A stretch of DNA of 27,856 bases from SHYR01 sp034406555 (GCA_034406555.1 DASCRM010000047.1:1-27856), one strand, 5' to 3'. Shown: positions 1-7,352, numbered from the stretch's first letter. Made by a program: numbers and translations. The notes: generated by a model not told the origin, from the letters alone.

Positions 1-2
1 CG

Positions 3-53
3 CCAACACCGCCGCGCACGGGCAAGAAGCGCCCTTACATCGACACCTGGTGA
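3..53 (+). CDS. C-terminal tail of a probable acyl-CoA carboxyltransferase (partial)
   Basis: Only the last 16 codons lie in the window, ending at TGA 51-53. The peptide ends in GKKRPYIDTW. It resembles the end of the complete carboxylase in this window (stop at 16064), which finishes RGRRHFLDTW. Basic residues followed by a terminal DTW are common at the C-terminus of biotin-dependent carboxyltransferase subunits. The likely reading is that a second acyl-CoA carboxylase, or a carboxyltransferase beta subunit, lies just upstream of the window. With so few residues this is suggestive only. Confidence 0.5.
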   Translation, partial: PTPPRTGKKRPYIDTW

Positions 54-65
54 GGCTGGTCTATC

Positions 66-87
66 GGGGCCCTACCTACCGAGCCCC
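66..87. terminator. weak bidirectional terminator-like hairpin
   Basis: GGGGC (66-70) can pair with GCCCC (83-87) across a 12-nt loop, followed by TATTTA. It sits in the 46-nt gap between two convergent genes, where a shared terminator is expected. The stem is only 5 bp. Confidence 0.25.
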
Positions 88-99
88 TATTTACGGCTC

Positions 100-1302
100 T
101 TACGGCTGCCACTTGTCGCCCAGCCGCTCTTCCCACTCGAGGTAGGCGACCATCTGCTTCGGGGTTCGCGTGCCGCCCCCGAACGGGCGATCCATGCCGC
201 CGCTCTCGAGCGGGAGTCCCGCCGAGGTCCATGCTCCGACGCCACCGTCGAGCGCTGAGGCCGGCCACCCCATCTGCGCCCACAGCGAGGCGGCGAAGAT
301 CGATCGCGCGCGCCCATCGCAGACGGTGACGATGCGTGCGCCGCGCACGGCGATCTGGTCGTCGCTGAAGGGCAGTTGGCCGCCGGGGATCGTGAGCGCA
401 CCAGGAATGTGACCGACGACGTACTCGCGCGTCAGGCGTACATCGACGACGTAGAGCGTCTGTTCGGTAGCGTTCGCTTGCAGGGCCTGCAGGTCTGCGA
501 CGGAGATCAGGTCGACCCCGTCCTGCTTCGCGATCTCCAGCGCGGCGCTCTCGGCGGTCTCGATCGCCTCAGGGGAATAGCGGGCGGGTCGTTGTGCCTG
601 CGTGCCGGTCTCGAGCTGATGCCCGGCGAGCTGCCAACCCATCGTGCCGTTGCGTAGCGCGACGACGTTGGGGATGCCCATGCGCTGCAACTGGAATGCG
701 CCGAGGATGCTGCGCGTGCGCCCGGCGCAGTTAACGACGACTGTCGCCCCCTCCGTCCGCTGTTTGGCGAGGATGTCTGTGATCTGGAGCGGCAGTTCGC
801 CGCCGGGCACGCTCTGCCCGCCGGGGATACAGGCGCGTGTGAACTCGGCGGGCGTACGCGAGTCGAGCACGATCACGTTGTCGCCACGCTTCAGTTTTGC
901 GGCCAGTTCTTTGGCCTCGATCTCCGGCACGGGCTCCTGCACCAGCAGCCGCTCGCCATGGTCTTTGCCGACGACGCTCCAGCCATCGATCACCGGTAGC
1001 CCGGCGCTGACCCAGCCGGCGTATCCGCCCTCCAGCCAGCGGACATCGGTGTAGCCCATCGCCTCAGCGGTGGAGATCGACGCCTTGCTCGACTCCTCGT
1101 CCGCGTGCAGCAGGACGATGGTGACCGACCGCACGGGAACCAGCGCAGCGAGCCGGTCGCGCAGCTCGCCCAGCGGGACGGTGGTGCTGTGGAAAATCTG
1201 GCCCGCACGATAGTCGTTGCCGGGACGCACGTCGAGTACGGCCTGCACCTCGGCGCTCGCCATCAGTTTCCGGAGGCTCTGCGGTGATATCTCCTGAGCC
1301 AT
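100..1302 (-). CDS. triple-rhodanese-domain sulfurtransferase-like protein
   Basis: 400-aa protein with three rhodanese-like domains in tandem (about residues 5-110, 125-235 and 260-370). Rhodaneses transfer sulfane sulfur through a persulfide on a loop cysteine. Domain 2 has the loop CAGRTRS with Cys192 and domain 3 has CDGRARS with Cys328. Domain 1 has HADEESS at the equivalent place and no cysteine, so it is probably catalytically dead and structural or substrate-binding. Each domain ends in a rhodanese-type segment (LEGGYAGW, LRNGTMGW, LDGGVGAW). No signal peptide is seen, so it is presumably cytoplasmic. It is transcribed divergently from the CoA-transferase gene. The ATG at 1302 is preceded by a weak AGGAC. 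Proteins with two to four rhodanese domains are known; the sulfur donor and acceptor here cannot be inferred. Confidence 0.9.
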   Translation of the reverse strand: MAQEISPQSLRKLMASAEVQAVLDVRPGNDYRAGQIFHSTTVPLGELRDRLAALVPVRSVTIVLLHADEESSKASISTAEAMGYTDVRWLEGGYAGWVSAGLPVIDGWSVVGKDHGERLLVQEPVPEIEAKELAAKLKRGDNVIVLDSRTPAEFTRACIPGGQSVPGGELPLQITDILAKQRTEGATVVVNCAGRTRSILGAFQLQRMGIPNVVALRNGTMGWQLAGHQLETGTQAQRPARYSPEAIETAESAALEIAKQDGVDLISVADLQALQANATEQTLYVVDVRLTREYVVGHIPGALTIPGGQLPFSDDQIAVRGARIVTVCDGRARSIFAASLWAQMGWPASALDGGVGAWTSAGLPLESGGMDRPFGGGTRTPKQMVAYLEWEERLGDKWQP

Positions 1303-1381
1303 GGTGGTGGTCCTGCCCTCGTTGCCGCGCCTCGGCCATCAGCGGCCAGCGTATCGCTTGTTGGTGAGGCCGGGTCTGTCC

Positions 1382-1429
1382 GATTCACATCTCCCGGACT
1401 TGAGATCGTTCAGTCGATGCAGGTGAATC
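1382..1429. promoter_or_regulatory. nested inverted repeats in a divergent intergenic region
   Basis: GATTCAC (1382-1388) is an exact reverse complement of GTGAATC (1423-1429). Nested inside, ATCTC (1389-1393) pairs with GAGAT (1402-1406). They lie between the divergent rhodanese and CoA-transferase genes, where an operator or a structured leader would be placed. No regulator is identified. Confidence 0.3.
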
Positions 1430-1504
1430 CTGCCGAATACACCCATTGTGCGCCCCGAGCGCCGGTGCTGCTCGCGGGGCATCCCCGATTGGCACCCGTG
1501 ATAG

Positions 1505-1546
1505 CCTCCGCCGGGTCATCGAGTCGAGGCGATGACCCGGCGGAGG
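1505..1546 (+). promoter_or_regulatory. perfect hairpin containing the ribosome binding site of the CoA-transferase gene
   Basis: CCTCCGCCGGGTCATC (1505-1520) is an exact reverse complement of 1531-1546. With the 1521/1530 G-C pair this makes a 17-bp stem and an 8-nt loop. The 3' arm ends in GGAGG, the first part of the GGAGGAG Shine-Dalgarno for the ATG at 1561, so in RNA the hairpin would hide that site. No U-run follows, which argues against an ordinary terminator. It could instead be a DNA operator. The dyad is seen directly; the function is inferred. Confidence 0.6.
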
Positions 1547-1548
1547 AG
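1542..1548 (+). promoter_or_regulatory. Shine-Dalgarno deciding the CoA-transferase start
   Basis: GGAGGAG lies 12 nt before the ATG at 1561. The open frame extends upstream to an ATG at 1417, but that start has no ribosome binding site and adds 48 residues that do not resemble the family. Confidence 0.6.
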
Positions 1549-1560
1549 CGCAGCCACAGC

Positions 1561-3774
1561 ATGCCTGACCGCCAGCGAGCCCCCCGCGCCCCGTCCGTGA
1601 CGCTGATCGGGGACTGCGAACTCGTCCTCGCGTCGGCGCTCGTCTTCAAGATGCTGCACTGGGATCTGCGGCTGATCTGCGACCCGGCGCAGCACGCGAG
1701 GGCGTGGCGCAAGCTCGGGGTCCTTGCGAGCGACGGCGCCATCAGCATCGACGAAGCGCGGGGCGACGAAGCGCGGCCCCCCGACATCCTCGTGACCTGC
1801 GGCACCGACGTTGCCCCGGACGGCATCGCGGGGCCACAGACGACGCACATCGAGCTGCTGGGCACGCGCTACGACGACGGCGACCAGTCGTGGCAGTCGT
1901 GCTCTGAGCTGATCGCCTACATGCGCTCCGGCCTTGCCTCGATCACGCGCGAGCGCGACGACGAGGGTCTGACCGGCGCCCCCTACCTAATCGCCGGGCG
2001 GCTGCCCGCCTTCTTCCTCGGCTGCCATGCGGCGATGGTCGCCTGTGCGGTGCTCGAAGCCGATGAACGCCCGAGCCTAATCACACTGACCGCACAAGAA
2101 TGCATGCTGGCGACCCTGCACTCGGCCGCGGCGTTCGCACAGATCGAAGGCCGCGACATCGCTCGTGTCTTTGGCGGGCGCCAGGCGGGTGGCCGCTACC
2201 GCTGCACGGACGGCCAGCTCCTGATCTCGCTGCCCGACCCCTACCACTGGGAGAAGCTCGTAGGCGTCCTAGGCGACCCGGAGTGGTCGATCGGCGAGTG
2301 GTGGCGCGACCCGGCAGCGAGGTTTGCCAATAGCGATCTCTTTTCCGCGGGGCTGACGGAGTGGTGCCGTGACCAGACGTGGGCAGAGGCGATCGCGACG
2401 CTGCAGGCGGCCGGCATCCCCGCCGCCTACCTGGCCACCGCCAGCGACGTGCTGGCGAACGAGCAACTGGCGGCGCGGAACTTCTTGCTCGATGCACCTC
2501 CGGAGACGTTCCCCTTCGACCGGCCGTTTCGGATCACTTCGCGTGCTGCGGCGGGGGAGGGCGATGCGGAGCTCGATCGCGCTCCTCCGATCCTCGACCT
2601 GGCGCAGGTCGACCGCGAACGCCTGCCCCTGCGCGAGCTCCGCGTCTGCGACCTCTCGTGGGTCTGGGCAGGCCCTTTCCTGACACGGCACCTCGGGATG
2701 CTCGGCGCCACGGTGACCCGGGTGGAGAGCGCGCAACGGATCGATGTGCATCGCATGCTCGCGCCGTACGTCGCGGGCGAGGATCCGCAGCACGAACGCT
2801 CGTCGAGCCACCTCTTCACCAATCGCAGCAAGCTCAGCATCGGTGTCGATCTCAAGCACCCGGATGGGCTCGCGACCGTGAAAGACCTGATCGCGAACAG
2901 CGACGTGCTGATCGACAATTTCTCGCCCGGTACGCTCGACCGGCTCGGGCTCGACTTCCAGACCGTCGCCCGGCTCGCCGGCGCACGGAGTTTTGTCTAC
3001 CTCTCGCTCTCGGGCTTCGGGGCGGGCGGCCCGTGGAGTGCTCACCGATCGTATGGTGCGCAGCTCGCCGACCTCACCGGGCTCTCCGCGTTGACCGGTA
3101 GCGGTGGCGAGCCCGTCTCTGTAGGGATCCCGTTCGCCGACCCCCTCGCGGGCACGTTCGGTGCCGCCGTGATGCTCAACGCGTTGCGCGAATCGCGCGA
3201 ACAGAGGGCCCCGGTGCACATCGAAATCGCCCAGTTTGAGGTGCTCGTGGCAGGGCTTGCCGATGCGCTACTCGCCGGCGAAGCACAGGGCAACCGCCGC
3301 GCCGGCGATTTCCCGGGAACCGGCGTCTACGCGTCTGCAGGCGAGCAGAATTGGATCGCGATCGACGTGCGGGACGAGAACGCGATGCAGCGACTGGCCG
3401 AGGTCGTGGCCACCGTCGATGCCACTGATGCGACCGACCTCGAAGCGCACACCACCCGCTGGGCGGCTGCTCGTTCCGCCGAGGAGGCGGCGAACCTTCT
3501 GCGCTCGCGGGGCGTCGAGAGTACCGAGGTGCTCTCCACCGCCGAGCTGCTAGACGACGCCAGCCTGCTCGCCGCGGACTACTGGGTGCCGGCGCTCGCG
3601 GACGAGCACTCCGACCTGCGAGCGCACAACGCTCCGTGGCTGTTCGAAGGCGAGCGCAGGGCGAGCGTGCGTCCGGCACCTCGGCTCGGCGAACATACGG
3701 ATATGATCGCCCGGTCGCTCGGCTACTCGGACACACGAGTCGCTGAGCTGAAGGCATCCGGAGCGATCACATGA
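1561..3774 (+). CDS. fused two-domain CaiB/BaiF (family III) CoA-transferase
   Basis: 737 aa from the ATG at 1561, about twice the usual family III length of roughly 400 aa. The N-terminal half (to about residue 340) is a divergent CaiB-like domain. The C-terminal half is more typical: LRVCDLSWVWAGPFLTRHLG opens the CoA-binding domain, followed by RSKLSIGVDLKHPDG, VLIDNFSPGTLDRLGLD and VYLSLSGFG. Family III enzymes move CoA between carboxylic acids via an active-site Asp. In my by-eye alignment that position falls on Gly499 (SYGAQLADLTGL), so catalysis may be altered. The hot-dog gene follows 31 nt later on the same strand, suggesting an operon that activates and then processes a carboxylic acid. 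Substrate unknown. Confidence 0.85.
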   Translation: MPDRQRAPRAPSVTLIGDCELVLASALVFKMLHWDLRLICDPAQHARAWRKLGVLASDGAISIDEARGDEARPPDILVTCGTDVAPDGIAGPQTTHIELLGTRYDDGDQSWQSCSELIAYMRSGLASITRERDDEGLTGAPYLIAGRLPAFFLGCHAAMVACAVLEADERPSLITLTAQECMLATLHSAAAFAQIEGRDIARVFGGRQAGGRYRCTDGQLLISLPDPYHWEKLVGVLGDPEWSIGEWWRDPAARFANSDLFSAGLTEWCRDQTWAEAIATLQAAGIPAAYLATASDVLANEQLAARNFLLDAPPETFPFDRPFRITSRAAAGEGDAELDRAPPILDLAQVDRERLPLRELRVCDLSWVWAGPFLTRHLGMLGATVTRVESAQRIDVHRMLAPYVAGEDPQHERSSSHLFTNRSKLSIGVDLKHPDGLATVKDLIANSDVLIDNFSPGTLDRLGLDFQTVARLAGARSFVYLSLSGFGAGGPWSAHRSYGAQLADLTGLSALTGSGGEPVSVGIPFADPLAGTFGAAVMLNALRESREQRAPVHIEIAQFEVLVAGLADALLAGEAQGNRRAGDFPGTGVYASAGEQNWIAIDVRDENAMQRLAEVVATVDATDATDLEAHTTRWAAARSAEEAANLLRSRGVESTEVLSTAELLDDASLLAADYWVPALADEHSDLRAHNAPWLFEGERRASVRPAPRLGEHTDMIARSLGYSDTRVAELKASGAIT

Positions 3775-3805
3775 GGCAGGCGCAGCAGCAGATGACGAGG
3801 CGAGC

Positions 3806-4714
3806 ATGACTGAGACGCAACTTCCCGCGGCACCCGGCGTCGGCCTCCGGCTCGGCCCCACGCGCATCGCGACCACCGGCCAGCTAGTCCGGGGATACCT
3901 GAACAGCACCGGCGACCAGGGCTTCGCGGCCCATGCCGCCTCGATCAAACTGGCGACCGGGCTCGACATCGTCCCGCCGACGATGCTCGATCGGGACGTT
4001 GGCGCAAAGCTGGTAGCGGGCACCTATCGTGGTGGCTACGCACTGCACGCAGCGCAGACCTTCCGCTTCCACCGTCCGCTGGAACGCGACGCCAATTACT
4101 CGATCGAGGGCGAGATCGTCGACGTCTTCGAGAAGAACGAGATCGGCTACTTCACCGCCGAGGCGAGTTGTCTCTCCGAGGCAGGCGAGGCGGCCTTCAC
4201 GTCCTCGTACACACGGGCATATTTGTTCCCGGGAAACCGCAACCCCGATCGCCAGGCGACACGGCCGAAGCCGTCACTCTCGGCGTACCTCGATCTGCAC
4301 GGTGCGGACGCGGCCGCCGTCTTCCCGGCGGTGGGCAGCATGTTGGAGGGGACGCCTCGGCAGCTCACTCGCGGGCTGATGAACCTCTACTCGGGGCCGG
4401 GGTCAAACGTTCACACGGACATCGGCATCGCCCGTCGAGCCGGCAATGCCGACACGATTGTGCAGGGCTTGATGGCTACCTCGATGGAGTGCGAGCTCTA
4501 CCGCGAGGTGTTCGGCGCTGCGTGGTACTCGGGCGGGGAGATCTTCGTCTCCTTCATCCGCCCGATCCTCGCTGACAGCGTGCTCACTGCCGTCGGTATG
4601 GTCGTCGACAACGCCGACGGCCGGATCGAGCTACGGACGGCCGTCTTCGACCAGCATCAGTTGCTGGTCACGGTCGGAACCGCAGGCTGCACGCTCGGCG
4701 ACTGGTCGACTTAG
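3806..4714 (+). CDS. MaoC-like double hot-dog protein (putative enoyl-CoA hydratase-like)
   Basis: 302 aa. The C-terminal half carries the signature region of MaoC-type hydratases at residues 195-226: YSGPGSNVHTDIGIARRAG, then IVQGLMATS. In catalytic R-specific hydratases the motif reads approximately SGDxNPxH, with Asp and His catalytic. Here His203 is kept but the Asp position is Pro198, and Asp205 lies two residues after the His. The fold therefore looks clear but the chemistry may differ (altered hydratase or CoA-ester binding protein). The N-terminal half looks like a second, degenerate hot-dog repeat, giving the double hot-dog length. It follows the CoA-transferase by 31 nt with a CGAGG site before its ATG, so the two are probably co-transcribed. 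No signal peptide; cytoplasmic. Confidence 0.75.
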   Translation: MTETQLPAAPGVGLRLGPTRIATTGQLVRGYLNSTGDQGFAAHAASIKLATGLDIVPPTMLDRDVGAKLVAGTYRGGYALHAAQTFRFHRPLERDANYSIEGEIVDVFEKNEIGYFTAEASCLSEAGEAAFTSSYTRAYLFPGNRNPDRQATRPKPSLSAYLDLHGADAAAVFPAVGSMLEGTPRQLTRGLMNLYSGPGSNVHTDIGIARRAGNADTIVQGLMATSMECELYREVFGAAWYSGGEIFVSFIRPILADSVLTAVGMVVDNADGRIELRTAVFDQHQLLVTVGTAGCTLGDWST

Positions 4715-4757
4715 GTCCTCTAGCCGTCAGCCGCCGAGCGCCTCTCGCTGGTGAGTC

Positions 4758-5063
4758 TTAGCGACGAACGATGCGGCCCCTGTAGAGCATGTCGGCGGCA
4801 TCGACGACCGCGAACATCATCAGGATGTTCCAGATGTCGTGTGCGCCTGGGGCGATGCCGATGGCGTCCAGCGGGTCATATTCGATCGTCATGACAGCGA
4901 TGACGCTGAACGCTGCCGCGACGATCCAGGTGACGAGGCGCTCAGCAGAGAACCCCATGCCGCTGATCGTCGGTAGAGCGCTGCTGATTAGCTCGTTGAT
5001 CATCGAAGCAAGTCGTGACACTGCCAATCCGGCGACGAACAGGACCAATACTGCTTCCCACAT
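4758..5063 (-). CDS. small hypothetical membrane protein
   Basis: 101 aa from the ATG at 5063, chosen because GGAGG (5070-5074) lies 6 nt before it; an upstream in-frame ATG at 5084 lacks such a site. I do not recognise the family. Two or three membrane segments are visible: WEAVLVLFVAGLAV at the N-terminus, LVTWIVAAAFSVIAVMTI in the middle, and a weaker NILMMFAVVDAA before a basic tail (RGRIVRR). The charge pattern suggests a short inner-membrane protein. It follows the Ldh2 gene on the same strand after about 150 nt that holds its own candidate promoter and a dyad, so it is probably a separate unit. Its leader is much richer in A+T than the surrounding DNA, which may mean recent acquisition. 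Confidence 0.7.
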   Translation of the reverse strand: MWEAVLVLFVAGLAVSRLASMINELISSALPTISGMGFSAERLVTWIVAAAFSVIAVMTIEYDPLDAIGIAPGAHDIWNILMMFAVVDAADMLYRGRIVRR

Positions 5064-5069
5064 GGATGT

Positions 5070-5074
5070 CCTCC
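5070..5074 (-). promoter_or_regulatory. Shine-Dalgarno fixing the start of the small membrane protein
   Basis: GGAGG on the minus strand with a 6-nt spacer to the ATG at 5063; it lies downstream of the alternative ATG at 5084, so it selects the shorter form. Confidence 0.6.
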
Positions 5075-5088
5075 AAATGTACATTCAT

Positions 5089-5108
5089 GTTATCACGTGA
5101 TGGATAAC
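5089..5108. promoter_or_regulatory. palindromic operator-like dyad upstream of the small membrane protein
   Basis: GTTATC (5089-5094) and GATAAC (5103-5108) are perfect inverted arms around ACGTGATG. Overlapping them is the perfect 10-bp palindrome ATCACGTGAT (5092-5101). The dyad sits between the candidate promoter and the start codon in unusually A+T-rich DNA, a typical repressor-site position. Regulator unknown. Confidence 0.4.
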
Positions 5109-5119
5109 GAATCACGAAC

Positions 5120-5150
5120 ATCATACGCACATGTAAGTACAGCCCGTCAA
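5120..5150 (-). promoter_or_regulatory. candidate sigma70-type promoter for the small membrane protein
   Basis: On the minus strand TTGACG (5150-5145) and TATGAT (5125-5120) are separated by 19 nt, longer than the ideal 17. Both hexamers are closer to consensus than anything else in the window. Confidence 0.45.
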
Positions 5151-5214
5151 CACTTTAGGCGAGGCGGCGTCCGTACGGTGGGCGGCAGTGAATTCGGGGC
5201 GAGTCTGACTTCGA

Positions 5215-6291
5215 TTAGCCGAGGCGGAACGGGATCCCGAGCTCCTTCGAGACCTGCTCGAACCAGTCGACTACCTCCGGGTGGTAGGGGATGCCCTTCT
5301 CGCGGCGCTGAATCTCTTCCTCGTGCTCCGGCAGGCCCGCGTAGTAGACGCGATCCTTGCCCGGTGCGGTCGGGCTCTCACGCAGCGCGCGCAGGTAGTC
5401 GTCCATGTCCTGCTTGAAGACATCGAGGTCGGTGAACGCCTCGATCTTGTAGGCGAGGAAGTGGTGGGCCTGCCCGCCTCGACGCTGCTGCCCGGCACCC
5501 TGCCCGGCGAGCACGGTGGTGAGGATCTCGATCATCACCGAGAGGCCGTAGCCCTTGTGCGATCCGATCTCGCGCGTCCCGCCCAGCGGCAGCAGCAGGA
5601 AGTCGTCCGGGATGTCCCCGTCCTCCATGATCGGCGCGCCGTCGGGGCCCGCGATCCAGCCCGGCAGTGTGCCGCGCTCCAGCCGCTGCGCCAGCCGGAT
5701 CTTGTTGCCGGCAACCGAACTCATCGAGGCGTCGAAGATGAACGGAGGCTCGGTGAGGGCGGGCGCGGCGATGGAAATCGGGTTCAACCCCAGCATGGCG
5801 GTGGCCCCGCCGGTCGGCGCCATCGCGACGCCTCCCGCGGTCATCGCCACCCCGACCATGTCGTGCTCCAGCGCCATCGCCGCGTGATAGGCGGCGGCAC
5901 CGAAGTGGCCGCCACTGGCGACCGTCACCGCGCCGATGCCGAACTGGTCGGCACGCTCGATCGCAATGCGCATCGCCTCCGGGCCGATCACGCCGCCGTG
6001 CGCGCCGTCACTGTCGATCGTGCAGACTGCCGCCGCCTCGCGCACGATGCTCCACTTCGGATTCGGGTTGATGCGCCCGGCCTGCAGGCCCGCGACGTAG
6101 GAGCGCAGCATGTTGCTGACGCCGTGCGAGTCGATCCCGCGCATGTCCGCGTAGAGCAGCACGTCGGCTGATTGCTTCGCGTCGTCGGCCGGCAGGCCGA
6201 GCGCGCGCAGGATGTCCTCGACGCTCGCCTGCATGGCGTCCGAGTTGACCCGGACCTCGATGTTGGCCGGGACGTGGAAGTGTTCAAGCAT
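5215..6291 (-). CDS. Ldh2-family NAD(P)-dependent malate/L-lactate-type dehydrogenase
   Basis: 358 aa, the normal length for this family. The family interconverts 2-hydroxy acids and 2-oxo acids (malate, lactate, sulfolactate, ureidoglycolate, 2,3-diketogulonate) with NAD(P). The N-terminal signature RGIDSHGVSN is present (residues 51-60, with the family's conserved His56). Further family blocks are SGGHFGAAAYHAA, LGLNPISIAAPA and GSHKGYGLSVMIE. The start is supported by AGGGGA before the ATG. It lies 38 nt downstream of the PAL-like propeller gene on the same strand, so the two are very likely co-transcribed. The substrate cannot be read from the sequence, but the partnership with a putative glyoxylate-releasing lyase makes a small 2-oxo or 2-hydroxy acid attractive. 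Confidence 0.9.
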   Translation of the reverse strand: MLEHFHVPANIEVRVNSDAMQASVEDILRALGLPADDAKQSADVLLYADMRGIDSHGVSNMLRSYVAGLQAGRINPNPKWSIVREAAAVCTIDSDGAHGGVIGPEAMRIAIERADQFGIGAVTVASGGHFGAAAYHAAMALEHDMVGVAMTAGGVAMAPTGGATAMLGLNPISIAAPALTEPPFIFDASMSSVAGNKIRLAQRLERGTLPGWIAGPDGAPIMEDGDIPDDFLLLPLGGTREIGSHKGYGLSVMIEILTTVLAGQGAGQQRRGGQAHHFLAYKIEAFTDLDVFKQDMDDYLRALRESPTAPGKDRVYYAGLPEHEEEIQRREKGIPYHPEVVDWFEQVSKELGIPFRLG

Positions 6292-6329
6292 GGCGAATCC
6301 CCTTCATTCTGTGCTGGTTGTTCCGGCGG

Positions 6330-7271
6330 CTATTCGATTCGGCGGAGCTTGTTCAGCGACTTCAGCTCGCGAGGCGGTTCCAGCGTGCTGCCGTGGATCG
6401 TGAACGAGACCTCGCCCACGTAGACATCGCCGTGCGAATCGACTGCGATGCCGTGCGGGGCGATGAACTGGCCGGGCTCCGACCCCTCCTCCGGAGCGCC
6501 GAAGCGCGCCAGTAGCTCTCCCGAGGAGGCGTAGACGCCGACGCGATGGCCGATGCCGAGCGCGCCCTGCATCAACGCCACGCCGTTCAGCTCGCCGATG
6601 TAGATCAACCCGTCCGGGCCGACTGTCAGGCCGCAGGGCCGGTGAATGTCGTTCCAGACATCGAGCAGCGCTCCCGCCTGGTCGAAGACCTGCACTCGAT
6701 GCGCCTCGCGGTCGGCGACGTAGAGGCGCCCGTCGGCGTCGATCCCGATGTTGTGCGGCACCATGAACTGCCCGTGGTCGATGCCGGGTTCGCCCCACGA
6801 GTTCAGCCGCTCACCGCCCGGCGAGTAGTGGTGCACGCGAGCGTTGCCGTAACCATCGCTGATGAAGAGGCTGCCGTCGAAGGCGACTGCGACATCGGTC
6901 GGGCGATTGAACGGCTCGCCGCTGAACCGCTCCGATGGCTCGTCGGGCGTGCCGATCGTCAGCAGCAGCTCGCCCTCCGGCGTCCACTTCGTGATCGTGG
7001 AGTGCCCGTCGTCGGTGCAGTAGATCATGCCGTCCGGGCCGATCGTGACCGCGTGGGTGCGAGCGCTGAAGACGCCGGCGCCGAAGGTGCGGATGAAGCT
7101 CCCGTCCGCTTCCATCAGGATCACTGGGTTGTCTGTGTTGCGGGTCATCAGGTAGACGCGATCCGCTGCATCGATCGCCACGCCGGGCGTCTCGTGCAGG
7201 GTCATCCCGACTGGAAGCTGCTCCCAGCCCCCGATCGCCTCGTACTGTCTCTGCTCGGTCGTGGTTGCCAT
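6330..7271 (-). CDS. PAL-like six-bladed NHL beta-propeller protein (paralogue 1)
   Basis: 313 aa made of NHL repeats (for example GRLYVADREAHRVQVFD). It resembles peptidyl-alpha-hydroxyglycine alpha-amidating lyase (PAL), which cleaves an alpha-hydroxyglycine into an amide and glyoxylate. Three evenly spaced histidines (His73, His173, His273) sit in THAVTIG, PHNIGID and PHGIAVD, matching the PAL zinc ligands in spacing. SDGY (Tyr141) matches the PAL catalytic Tyr, and ADRE (Arg188) matches a PAL active-site Arg. Unlike animal PAL there is no signal peptide, so it should be cytoplasmic, and no PHM-type copper monooxygenase is encoded nearby. The start is supported by GAGGGGA before the ATG, and a TATCAT box lies 28 nt upstream. 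The Ldh2 gene follows 38 nt downstream. The fold is confident; the lyase activity is inferred. Confidence 0.85.
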   Translation of the reverse strand: MATTTEQRQYEAIGGWEQLPVGMTLHETPGVAIDAADRVYLMTRNTDNPVILMEADGSFIRTFGAGVFSARTHAVTIGPDGMIYCTDDGHSTITKWTPEGELLLTIGTPDEPSERFSGEPFNRPTDVAVAFDGSLFISDGYGNARVHHYSPGGERLNSWGEPGIDHGQFMVPHNIGIDADGRLYVADREAHRVQVFDQAGALLDVWNDIHRPCGLTVGPDGLIYIGELNGVALMQGALGIGHRVGVYASSGELLARFGAPEEGSEPGQFIAPHGIAVDSHGDVYVGEVSFTIHGSTLEPPRELKSLNKLRRIE

Positions 7272-7298
7272 TGGCGTTCCCCTCGCGTCGCGCGGCGA

Positions 7299-7304
7299 AT
7301 GATA
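7299..7304 (-). promoter_or_regulatory. -10-like box TATCAT for the PAL-like/Ldh2 operon
   Basis: TATCAT on the minus strand, 28 nt before the ATG at 7271. No convincing -35 element is seen. It belongs to a recurrent TATCCT/TATCAT pattern in this window. Confidence 0.35.
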
Positions 7305-7352
7305 CGCGGACGCCCTGTCGTCGTGGGACCATGGGCCAGCCGCGCCGGGTGG

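Noticed and set aside
1489..1504. Possible sigma54 promoter (TTGGCAC followed by GATAGC) upstream of the CoA-transferase
   Set aside because: The distance between the GG and GC elements is one nucleotide too long, and no enhancer-binding regulator is seen.
2269..3219. 316-codon minus-strand open frame within the CoA-transferase gene
   Set aside because: Antisense shadow of conserved CaiB coding sequence, with no motif or ribosome binding site.
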